A DNA stretch of 64,000 nt, from the NCBI RefSeq assembly GCF_001652725.1, contig NZ_LWHJ01000022.1, positions 372,001 to 436,000 on the forward strand. The letters run 5' to 3'. Shown here piece after piece: positions 17,904 through 25,487 of the stretch. How positions within the stretch are numbered: the stretch's first letter is position 1; every line of letters begins with the position of its first letter. The translations under genes were made by a program, and so were the position numbers. The stretch is from Pedobacter psychrophilus (lineage in GTDB: Bacteria > Bacteroidota > Bacteroidia > Sphingobacteriales > Sphingobacteriaceae). The notes under the pieces are model-generated. The model made no database searches, had not been told where the DNA came from, and saw nothing but the letters and a program-made list of their open reading frames with translations.

Positions 17904-17969
17904 AATGCAGTCGGGCTGTTCATTTATACAGCTCAGGGCCTTAGCCACAAGCCGGTATCCATTGCCATC
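17904..17969 (-). repeat. Dispersed intergenic repeat, copy 1 (inside the atp operon)
   Basis: Read on the minus strand this element starts GATGGCAATGGATACCGGC and has GTATAAATGAACAGCCCGAC as its right part. Copy 4 at 56939-57005 matches it along the whole length. It occupies half of the 132-bp gap between atpH and atpA. Confidence 0.75.
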
Positions 17970-17981
17970 CCGTTTATAAAT

Positions 17982-18530
17982 TTAGGCTATTATCTTTTTA
18001 GAAAATTCTTTTTTAACCCTTGCTAAACTTGCAGCAATACTGGTATCAAATTGCTTATCGCCAACGGTTAAAATAAATCCTCCAATTAAATCTGCATCTA
18101 CAGATTCCTTTAATTTTACTTCTCCACCAGTTACTGCTTTTACTTTATTAATGATTTCATTTCTAGCTTCATCACTTAAAGGCGCTGCCGATATAATTTT
18201 GGCAGTAACTATATTTTTGTAAATGTTGTACTCTCTTAAAAATTCTTTTGCAACCCCATATATAATTTCAGCCCTACCTTTATCAATAACTATCTTTAAA
18301 AAAGCAGAGGTTATTTTATGCATTTTATCTCCAAAAATAGCCTTTAGTATAGCATTCTTTTTACCCAATGGAATAATAGGATTTTTTACAACCGCCTGTA
18401 ATTCTGGATTTTTCTTTAATGTATCCACAAAAAGTTGCATATCGCCTTTTATTTCCTCCAAAGCTTTTTGCTCTAAAGCTAAATCTAAAAGAGACTTTGC
18501 GTATCGTGATGCTACTTTAATTTCTGACAT
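17982..18530 (-). CDS. atpH: F0F1 ATP synthase delta subunit
   Basis: A 182-residue peripheral-stalk subunit that links F1 to the b subunits. It has the family start (VASRYAKSLLDLALEQ), the central NPIIPLGKK motif and the conserved C-terminal region (VDADLIGGFILTVGDKQFDTSIAASLARVKKEF). Length is normal. It lies between atpF and atpA; the 99-bp spacer on the atpF side carries an imperfect inverted repeat and the spacer on the atpA side carries a dispersed repeat, so it is flanked by repeat sequence on both sides. Confidence 0.96.
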   Translation of the reverse strand: MSEIKVASRYAKSLLDLALEQKALEEIKGDMQLFVDTLKKNPELQAVVKNPIIPLGKKNAILKAIFGDKMHKITSAFLKIVIDKGRAEIIYGVAKEFLREYNIYKNIVTAKIISAAPLSDEARNEIINKVKAVTGGEVKLKESVDADLIGGFILTVGDKQFDTSIAASLARVKKEFSKKIIA

Positions 18531-18549
18531 ATTTTTTGAGTTTAAAGTG

Positions 18550-18632
18550 GTAGGTTTTAGGTATTAAGTTCTAGGTTTTCCCCACATCTCTTCACCAATT
18601 ACTTACAACTTATCACCTATAACCTAAACCTA
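18550..18632. repeat. Imperfect inverted repeat between atpF and atpH
   Basis: Left arm words TAGGTTTTAGGT and TTAAGTTCTAGG face right arm words ACCTATAACCTAAACCTA around a loop of about 25 nt. It fills the gap between the two genes and its right edge runs into the atpF stop. It differs in sequence from the repeat between atpA and atpG but is built the same way. Confidence 0.6.
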
Positions 18633-19124
18633 ATTCAATTTAACATCATTTAACAAGTCACTAACTAAAGCATCTTGTTTTTGTTTATCATTAAACTGCT
18701 TGCGCAATACCTTTTCTGCAATATTTAATGATAAAGAAGCTACTTGGTTTTTAACCTCTCTTAAAGCAGCAACCTTTTGGTTATTGATTTCAACTTTTGC
18801 TTTCTCAATCATTTTATTTCCTTCTTCTTGCGCTGCATTTTTAGCTTCTGCAATAATCTGGTCTTTAATTTCTTTTGCTTCTTTTAAGATCTCATCACGC
18901 TCAACTCTAGCTTGTTTTAATAAGGTTTCGTTTTCACTTGATAAACGAGCCATTTCTTCTCTAGCTAAATCGGCTTTATTTAAAGCTTCTTCAATAGAAC
19001 GCTCACGCTCATGAATGGCACCTAACATAGGTTTCCAAGCCAATCTTTTCAACAATACTAAAAGTATCAAGAATGAAAGTGCGGTCCAAAAAACTAATCC
19101 AATACTGGGGGTTACTAAATCCAT
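18630..19124 (-). CDS. atpF: F0F1 ATP synthase b subunit
   Basis: A 164-residue peripheral-stalk subunit: one N-terminal membrane helix (about residues 8-26, VFWTALSFLILLVLLKRL) followed by a long charged coiled coil rich in Glu, Lys and Ala (about 40-150). The WxPMLGAIHERE-type junction after the helix is typical of family members in Bacteroidota. Only one b gene is present here, so the stalk is expected to be a homodimer. It is 78 bp after atpE in the same operon. Confidence 0.96.
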   Translation of the reverse strand: MDLVTPSIGLVFWTALSFLILLVLLKRLAWKPMLGAIHERERSIEEALNKADLAREEMARLSSENETLLKQARVERDEILKEAKEIKDQIIAEAKNAAQEEGNKMIEKAKVEINNQKVAALREVKNQVASLSLNIAEKVLRKQFNDKQKQDALVSDLLNDVKLN

Positions 19125-19202
19125 TTGCTATAATAATTTAATGTTAATCATTTTTAAAAATCAGAAATGCAACCAATCGTTACATTTCTGATTTTGTAAT
19201 TC

Positions 19203-19445
<243 letters not shown>

Positions 19446-19464
19446 TTAAACAAAATGTTTCTAA

Positions 19465-20580
19465 TTAATGATGATGTTCTTCTACCGCAGTTCCAATAAA
19501 TAAAGCGGTTAACATCGTGAAAATAAAGGCCTGTAAAAATGCAACCAATAATTCTAAAACATCCATAAACAATACGAATGCTATTGAAACCGGTGCAATA
19601 GCCAAGGTTTTAAAAATAAATATCAAGGATATTAAACTTAAAACAATAATATGCCCCGCAGTAATGTTCGCAAATAAACGAATCATCAATGCAAAAGGCT
19701 TAGAGAAAACGCCAATAATCTCTACTATCCACATAATTGGTAATAACCAAAAAGGTACATCAGGTTTAAAAATATGGCTCCAGTAATATTTATTACCATT
19801 AACGTTAACGATAACTAATACTATAAAAGAAAGAACCATTGTTACGGCAATATTACCAGTTACATTTGCACTACCTGGAAATATCGGGATTAAACCCATC
19901 ATGTTATTTATCCAGATAAAGAAAAATACAGTTAATAAAAGAGGCATAAACCTTTCAAATTTATAACCAATATTAGGTCTGGCAATATCATCCCTCACAA
20001 AAACAACAATTGGTTCAACCCAGGATTGTAAACCTTTAGGTGCTTTACCTACACGTTTTTTATATGAACCTGCAACACTTGAAAAAATTACTAGTATTAC
20101 AATTACAGAAATAAATAATGCAGCTACATTTTTAGTAATAGAAAAATCTATGATTTTAGAAGATACAGTTTCATCAACTTTACCATTGCTATCTAAAACA
20201 ACTATGTGTTCTTCTTCATTTAAATAGGTATAATATTTTCCTTTAAAAGGAATCGCTTCGTGATGCTCATTTAAAAGATTTGCAGAAGAAAAAAGTTCTA
20301 AACCAGAGGGAGTATATAAAATAACTGGTAAGGGAATAGAAGTATGACCCCATAAATGCCAACTATGAGCATCACCAATATGCTCCAAAATTATAACTGT
20401 AGGGTCAAATTTTTCTTCTTTAGCTTGATGAGAATCCTGCGTCACTTCATCTTTAACAACATCTTGAACGCTCTCATTTTCCTGTCTTGCGAAAGAATTA
20501 AATGATAAAAAAATCAAGAAAAAAGCGAATACAGCCTTTATCGATGAATTTTTAAAATTTAAAAAGTGGCTAAAATCCAT
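19465..20580 (-). CDS. atpB: F0F1 ATP synthase a subunit with long N-terminal extension
   Basis: A 371-residue stator membrane subunit, far longer than the about 270 of E. coli. Residues 1-32 look like a signal peptide (FFLIFLSFNSFARQ), and residues 33-140 form an extra hydrophilic region before the first canonical helix. The C-terminal half carries the proton-channel helices with the essential Arg (PFALMIRLFANITAGH) and the terminal His-rich tail EEHHH. Extended a subunits are a known trait of Bacteroidota. The gene is 14 bp after the small membrane protein at 20595. Confidence 0.95.
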   Translation of the reverse strand: MDFSHFLNFKNSSIKAVFAFFLIFLSFNSFARQENESVQDVVKDEVTQDSHQAKEEKFDPTVIILEHIGDAHSWHLWGHTSIPLPVILYTPSGLELFSSANLLNEHHEAIPFKGKYYTYLNEEEHIVVLDSNGKVDETVSSKIIDFSITKNVAALFISVIVILVIFSSVAGSYKKRVGKAPKGLQSWVEPIVVFVRDDIARPNIGYKFERFMPLLLTVFFFIWINNMMGLIPIFPGSANVTGNIAVTMVLSFIVLVIVNVNGNKYYWSHIFKPDVPFWLLPIMWIVEIIGVFSKPFALMIRLFANITAGHIIVLSLISLIFIFKTLAIAPVSIAFVLFMDVLELLVAFLQAFIFTMLTALFIGTAVEEHHH

Positions 20581-20594
20581 TTACTACGTGTTTT

Positions 20595-20984
20595 TTACTT
20601 TTTTATTTGGTGGCGCAAGTTACGTAACAAACAATAAATTTCAAAGGTTGTAAACAATAAATAAATAGAAAAAAAATTTAGCATAAATAAAACACTATCC
20701 ACCTTGATTTTTTGAGTATAAATAAGAATGAATGCGAGGGTTAGCAATAGCCTTATCACTATTGATCCTAATAAGATCCCACTTTGATGATCGCCACTTT
20801 TTTTTAATCCATAATAAGAAAACAGATAAACAAATAAGGTGATAAAAGCCATATAAAAATATACGACCCAAAAATGAGGAATCAAAAAATGCTGTGGAAA
20901 GTATAAGTATTCAATTGTCCAATATCCCAAACCAGCTATTATGACTAACAAGGTATAAAAGAAGGAAAAACTTTTTAATGTCAT
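20595..20984 (-). CDS. Small membrane protein of the atp operon (AtpI-like position)
   Basis: A 129-residue protein with four hydrophobic helices (about residues 8-25, 36-56, 70-90 and 97-115) and a basic C-terminus. I see no strong family motif, but the position, topology and overlap (its start overlaps the end of the atpZ-like gene by 4 bp) fit the poorly conserved ATP synthase assembly protein AtpI, thought to help assemble the c ring. It directly precedes atpB. The role is inferred from context only. Confidence 0.7.
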   Translation of the reverse strand: MTLKSFSFFYTLLVIIAGLGYWTIEYLYFPQHFLIPHFWVVYFYMAFITLFVYLFSYYGLKKSGDHQSGILLGSIVIRLLLTLAFILIYTQKIKVDSVLFMLNFFSIYLLFTTFEIYCLLRNLRHQIKK

Positions 20985-21202
20985 TCTTTTATAGTTTTGA
21001 AAATAAAATATAAAGAAATAGCAACACCAATCAGACTTAAACCAGCAGTATAATAAGGGGTTTGTGTTTGTTGATTTTGGTCTAATTTATAACCAATAAA
21101 TGTGAAAACACCAATAATCCCAATCATTTGGAAACCCATTGACGAATATTTAACATAAGAATTAAGCGGTTGCTTCCCTTTTTCCGGTTCCTTTTCCATC
21201 AT
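20981..21202 (-). CDS. AtpZ/AtpI-type ATP synthase accessory protein
   Basis: A 73-residue protein with a charged N-terminus and two membrane helices (about 20-37 and 47-67). The GFQMIGIIGVFTFIGYKLD motif and the closing FIFKTIKE match the AtpZ family (putative F0F1-ATPase subunit), often found at the head of atp operons. The gene begins inside the 3' end of the bactofilin gene, overlapping by 41 bp, or 38 bp if the second Met is used. It is probably the first gene of the atp transcript or is read through from bactofilin. Confidence 0.8.
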   Translation of the reverse strand: MMEKEPEKGKQPLNSYVKYSSMGFQMIGIIGVFTFIGYKLDQNQQTQTPYYTAGLSLIGVAISLYFIFKTIKE

Positions 21203-21590
21203 TGATAGATATTTGTTTTGCTGTTTGGGAAATTCCAGTTTGGCAATGTCCTGTTAAATTGGCTCCATTTTCTACCACTAATTTATTTGAAGATACATCG
21301 CCAATTAAATTTGCTGAAGCTTTTAAAAATAAAGTTTCTATAGTATTGATATTTCCTTTTACAACACCATTTATTTCAGCACTTTCAGCATTAATATCTC
21401 CTATTACTTCTCCGGTATTTCCAATTACCACTTTTGCTTTAGATTGAATATTACCAACAATTTTACCGTCAATTCTAATATCCCCTTTGGTAATTAAATC
21501 TCCACTAATTTCTGTGCCTAAACCTATTATGTTTATAGAGTTAGCTTTTAGATCTCTAGCTAAACTTTCTGTTTTTTTTTGTCCAAACAT
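21162..21590 (-). CDS. Bactofilin (polymer-forming cytoskeletal protein)
   Basis: A 142-residue protein with a central right-handed beta-helix of short repeats (ISGDLITKGDIRIDGKIVGNI, then further IxGxI/V-type turns to about residue 115) and disordered ends. Bactofilins polymerise without nucleotide and organise peptidoglycan enzymes. The neighbour just upstream is an M23 endopeptidase, a pairing seen in many bacteria, which suggests that the bactofilin positions this hydrolase. The gene starts 10 bp after the M23 stop and overlaps the atpZ-like gene. Confidence 0.92.
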   Translation of the reverse strand: MFGQKKTESLARDLKANSINIIGLGTEISGDLITKGDIRIDGKIVGNIQSKAKVVIGNTGEVIGDINAESAEINGVVKGNINTIETLFLKASANLIGDVSSNKLVVENGANLTGHCQTGISQTAKQISINDGKGTGKREATA

Positions 21591-21600
21591 TTGAATTATT

Positions 21601-22467
21601 TTAAAAGGTCATATAATTTTTTGGATTGATTGCTGTACCATTAAACCAAAGTTCAAAATGAAGATGTGGTCCTGTAGAGTATTCACCTGTATTTCCTACA
21701 ACTGCAATCACTTCGCCCACACGCACAAAACTTCCAGCTTTTTTCAATAATACAGAACAATGTTTATAAAACGATAGTAAATTATTGCTATGCTGTATAG
21801 CGATAACATAACCAGTTTCTGATGTAAAATTAGAAAACACAACCGTCCCTTCCAAAGTTGCTTTAATATTTTCATTTTTTCTTGTAGCTATATCCACACC
21901 TAAATGTTGCTTTTTCGAATCAAAATCCTCAGTAATCTGACCCCTTAAAGGACTAAAGAACGTGTAAGAAGAGATTCCTGTTTTAGGTTTGTTTTCTTCT
22001 TCATTTAAATCAAATTTCCCTTCAGATTCAATCATTTTTCGTAGATCTTTTTCTTCCTTCGTTATTTTTTGATTTAAGACGATGCTATCTGAAGCTTTTG
22101 AGTTATTATTAATGGGCTTTTTTGATTGCTTTTGATCAATAGTTCCATTCATAACATTTTTTAAGTTGTTTAAATACATTTCATTTGCTTTGGCTAATTC
22201 TTGTAAAGAATCGGCCTTAGAAAAAGCTGCTATAATTTCTTTTTTAGAACTAGCTTCAGTATTGCCTGTTAAATACTCTCTTAATGGAGTAAATTTTATG
22301 GTTGCGATTGTTAAAAAAACGAACAGTATTGCAAAAGAGGCAGTACCAATAATTAAATACCATAAGGAAGCATTAAAAGATGCTTTTTCCTCAAATGTAT
22401 CATCATTTAAAATTACAAGCTTATACTTTTCTTTAAGTTTGTCTATGAGTCTTTTACTTTTACTCAT
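21601..22467 (-). CDS. M23 family metallopeptidase, membrane anchored
   Basis: A 288-residue protein: a cytoplasmic tail of about 33 residues, one membrane helix (about 34-58), a coiled and low-complexity linker, and a LytM domain from about 165. The zinc ligands are intact: His188 and Asp192 in HLGVD, and His270 in HLHFE, with His236 as the likely catalytic partner. It should therefore be an active peptidoglycan endopeptidase, not a regulatory LytM. It leads the operon with bactofilin and diverges from the sprE/porW-like gene, 104 bp away. Confidence 0.92.
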   Translation of the reverse strand: MSKSKRLIDKLKEKYKLVILNDDTFEEKASFNASLWYLIIGTASFAILFVFLTIATIKFTPLREYLTGNTEASSKKEIIAAFSKADSLQELAKANEMYLNNLKNVMNGTIDQKQSKKPINNNSKASDSIVLNQKITKEEKDLRKMIESEGKFDLNEEENKPKTGISSYTFFSPLRGQITEDFDSKKQHLGVDIATRKNENIKATLEGTVVFSNFTSETGYVIAIQHSNNLLSFYKHCSVLLKKAGSFVRVGEVIAVVGNTGEYSTGPHLHFELWFNGTAINPKNYMTF

Positions 22468-22505
22468 TTATATATCTATAAATCTTTTCTTAATTATATC
22501 TTTAT

Positions 22506-22537
22506 TTCGTTATTATCGGCAATATAAAATAATTTTG
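22506..22537 (+). promoter_or_regulatory. Predicted promoter of the sprE/porW-like gene
   Basis: TAATTTTG (22530-22537) matches TAnnTTTG. TTCG at 22506-22509, one base from the TTTG form of the -33 box, lies 20 bp upstream, the expected spacing. Transcription would start near 22542, about 30 bases before the TTG start. Confidence 0.5.
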
Positions 22538-22571
22538 CCCGTATTAATTTACAACTCCTAAAATTAAAATA

Positions 22572-25487
22572 TTGAAAATATCAAATAAGGGATTTCTTGT
22601 TTTTTTAAGTTTGTTTTTAAGCATTACTATTCTTGGTTGTTCTACAAAAAGGGAAGGTGGCAAGAAAACTAAATTTATGAAAAACGTAACGGCGCACTAT
22701 AACATTTATTTTAATGCTCGTGAGCAGTTAAACGAAAGTATTAATACCATAAGGAATTCTAATGAGGATGATTTTAACCAAATTTTATTAATTTATCCTT
22801 TACCAGATGAATCATCATCTGCAAATGAAGAAGAGAATTTAAATACGGTTATTTCCAAAGTAAACAAAATTGCAATAGAAAAATATGATAGCAACTGGCT
22901 TGATGACGCCTATCTTTTGTTGGCTGATGCGGAATATTTAAAAAGAGATTTTTACAATGCTATTGAATACGATAGTTATGTAAGTCTCACTTTCCCTAAA
23001 GAAAATGAAAATAAATTAGCTGCTTATTTAGGTCAAGTTAAAAGTGATTTGGCACTGGATTTAAATGAAGAAGCAGATTCTGTTTTAAAATTAGCTATTG
23101 GTCTAAATTCAAAATATCAAAAAGATGATCTAAAAGCTTCACAAGCCGAGTTGGCATTGAGAAAAAATAACCTACCTGAAGCAATTGATCATTTATCAAA
23201 TGCGATTGATCAAACAAAAGAGAGATATTTAAAAATACGTTGGCGATATATTTTAGCTCAATTGCAAGAAAAAAATAATGAACCTCAAAAAGCCATCGAT
23301 AACTATGATAAGATTGCTAAAAGTAATGCTGCTTTTGAGATTTCATTTAATGCAAATCTTTCAAAGATTAGAATTTCAGAAAGTCAACAAGGAAAAGAAT
23401 TTGATAAAATCGCAACTTTAAAAAGACTATTAAAAGAAGATAAAAATAGAGAATTTAAAGAGCAGATATACTATCAGATTGGCAATGCCTACGCAGATAA
23501 AAATGATTTAACAAACGCTTCATCTTTTTATTCTATTTCTACACGCACTGTCCCCGGTACTGTAAAGCAAAAGGGATTGAGTTATTTGAAATTAGCTCAA
23601 ATTAATTTTGAGCAGTTAAAAAATTACAAACAATCTCAGCTGTATTATGACAGTACCTTACAATATCTTCCAAAATCTTACCCAGGTTATAACGATATAG
23701 CTATAAAAGCAAATAACCTACAATATTTAGCAAATAGGTTGAATGTTATTGATGATCAAAAAGAATTATTAAAGTTTTCTAATCTTTCTGAAGATGATTT
23801 AAAAAAGGAATTAGATGAACGTTTTGTAGCTAAAACCGCAATAGACCCAAGCCAAAATAGCATTGTAGATAATGGAGCATTAACTAGCATCCAAGATTTT
23901 TCTTTATCAAATAAAACTGCTGGTACATTTTATTTTTATAATAATGCAGCAATCAGTCAAGGATTATCCTCTTTTAAACAGAAATGGGGAAACAGGAAGT
24001 TAGCTGATAATTGGAGAACTAGTAGCACTGGTTTGCCAATTGAAGTCGCTAAAAACGTGAATTTTCCAGGTAATTTAGGAACTGGTATTGATGCAGATTT
24101 AACAACAGTTGGTGAAAATATCGATACACTTAAAGCCAGATTTGTTAAAACGATTCCTTATAGTCCTTATCAAAAATCTCAGGCAAATAACAAAATAGCG
24201 CAATCATTATATGAAATTGCTGTTTTTTATAAAGATGTATTAAAAGATAATTTAGAAGCTATTGAAGCTTATGATGCGATTGTTTTAAATTATCCAAACC
24301 AAGAAAATGCTGCTAGTATTTATTATCAATTATATAGGTTAACTGCCTCAATGGATAAAAACATATCAGAAGATTATAAGCAACAACTATTAGAGAAATA
24401 TCCCGGTTCTATTTATGCTAAAACTATTTTAGACCCAAGTTTTGGAAAAGATGAAGAAACGTTAAGGCAAAAAGTTAAGGATTATTATGGTTCTGTTTAT
24501 ACACTTTACAAACAAAAAAAATATCAAGATGTCTTAAACAAAATTTCAGAATTAAAAATTAATCTGGGAGATTTTAAAGGATTGGATGCTCAGTATGCTT
24601 ATTTAAAATCTTTAGCTATTGGACATACCCAAAAAGCACCTATATTCTTAGCAAATTTAAATGAAATTGCAACAGCATATCCAAATGATATTGAGGTTAC
24701 TCCTAGGGTTCAGCAACAAATTAGTTTTATTGAAGCAAATAAAACAGCTTTCAATTTAAGACCTACCGCCCTAATTGATTATGATACGAACGATTATTTA
24801 ATCACTCAACCTGTTTTTGTTGATATTCCTAAAATAGAACAAAAAAAACCTGAGCCAATAACTATAATTGAGCCGCCAATAGTTGTTGAGCAAAAAAAGG
24901 AAGCTCCAAAAAAACAAGAACTACCAAAAGAAGAACCAATAAAGATAGTAGAGCCGGAACCTATAAAGCAAGTTGCAGTTGTAGAAAAGCCAGTTGTTAT
25001 TGAACCTGTAAAAGAAAAGATTGTAGAAAATCCTATTGTGCCAGAGCCAATAAAACCTGAACCAATTATAGAAGCACCAGTTGCAGAAATACCAAAAGTA
25101 GTTGTGCCTGAAAAACCAAAAGGAATTGTTTTTAGTGAGGATAGTAGGCAAAAATATTTAATTGTTATTGATATTTCTGATCCTAAACAAAATATTGCTC
25201 AACCATTTTCTAAACTTTCCCAATATTTTTATTCTAAATTTGACCCTTCTTCAGTGAAATTAGTGATAAGAGTTGTTGGGGGGACAGAAAAATTTGTAAT
25301 CATTAGTGGAGATTTTTACACTAAAGACGAAGTTCAAACGGTTTCTGATGAGTTGAATAATAGTTTGCCTCAAATTATGGAAGGTCAAACAAAGTTATAT
25401 CAGAAGTTTATCGTCTCGGAAGATAATCTTAAACTTTTGGTTAGTAAAGAAGCTGTTGATCAATATTTAAAATTTATTAACAAATAA
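22572..25487 (+). CDS. sprE: Type IX secretion / gliding TPR lipoprotein, SprE/PorW type
   Basis: A 971-residue lipoprotein (signal to ITILGC, Cys23) with tetratricopeptide repeats over about residues 90-400 and 540-680, a Pro/Glu/Val/Lys-rich linker (about 755-850) and a C-terminal domain of about 120 residues. The early motif TKFMKNVTAHYNIYFNAREQLNESI is typical of SprE/PorW, which in gliding Bacteroidota connects the T9SS rings to the translocon. The start is a TTG; the next in-frame ATG (22677) would remove the lipoprotein signal. Its stop overlaps the PBP1A start in TAATG. The symbol is by homology to F. johnsoniae. Confidence 0.82.
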   Translation: MKISNKGFLVFLSLFLSITILGCSTKREGGKKTKFMKNVTAHYNIYFNAREQLNESINTIRNSNEDDFNQILLIYPLPDESSSANEEENLNTVISKVNKIAIEKYDSNWLDDAYLLLADAEYLKRDFYNAIEYDSYVSLTFPKENENKLAAYLGQVKSDLALDLNEEADSVLKLAIGLNSKYQKDDLKASQAELALRKNNLPEAIDHLSNAIDQTKERYLKIRWRYILAQLQEKNNEPQKAIDNYDKIAKSNAAFEISFNANLSKIRISESQQGKEFDKIATLKRLLKEDKNREFKEQIYYQIGNAYADKNDLTNASSFYSISTRTVPGTVKQKGLSYLKLAQINFEQLKNYKQSQLYYDSTLQYLPKSYPGYNDIAIKANNLQYLANRLNVIDDQKELLKFSNLSEDDLKKELDERFVAKTAIDPSQNSIVDNGALTSIQDFSLSNKTAGTFYFYNNAAISQGLSSFKQKWGNRKLADNWRTSSTGLPIEVAKNVNFPGNLGTGIDADLTTVGENIDTLKARFVKTIPYSPYQKSQANNKIAQSLYEIAVFYKDVLKDNLEAIEAYDAIVLNYPNQENAASIYYQLYRLTASMDKNISEDYKQQLLEKYPGSIYAKTILDPSFGKDEETLRQKVKDYYGSVYTLYKQKKYQDVLNKISELKINLGDFKGLDAQYAYLKSLAIGHTQKAPIFLANLNEIATAYPNDIEVTPRVQQQISFIEANKTAFNLRPTALIDYDTNDYLITQPVFVDIPKIEQKKPEPITIIEPPIVVEQKKEAPKKQELPKEEPIKIVEPEPIKQVAVVEKPVVIEPVKEKIVENPIVPEPIKPEPIIEAPVAEIPKVVVPEKPKGIVFSEDSRQKYLIVIDISDPKQNIAQPFSKLSQYFYSKFDPSSVKLVIRVVGGTEKFVIISGDFYTKDEVQTVSDELNNSLPQIMEGQTKLYQKFIVSEDNLKLLVSKEAVDQYLKFINK

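Noticed and set aside
24921-25151. Aromatic-rich minus-strand frame
   Set aside because: It is the reverse of the Pro/Glu/Lys-rich linker in the sprE/porW-like gene.
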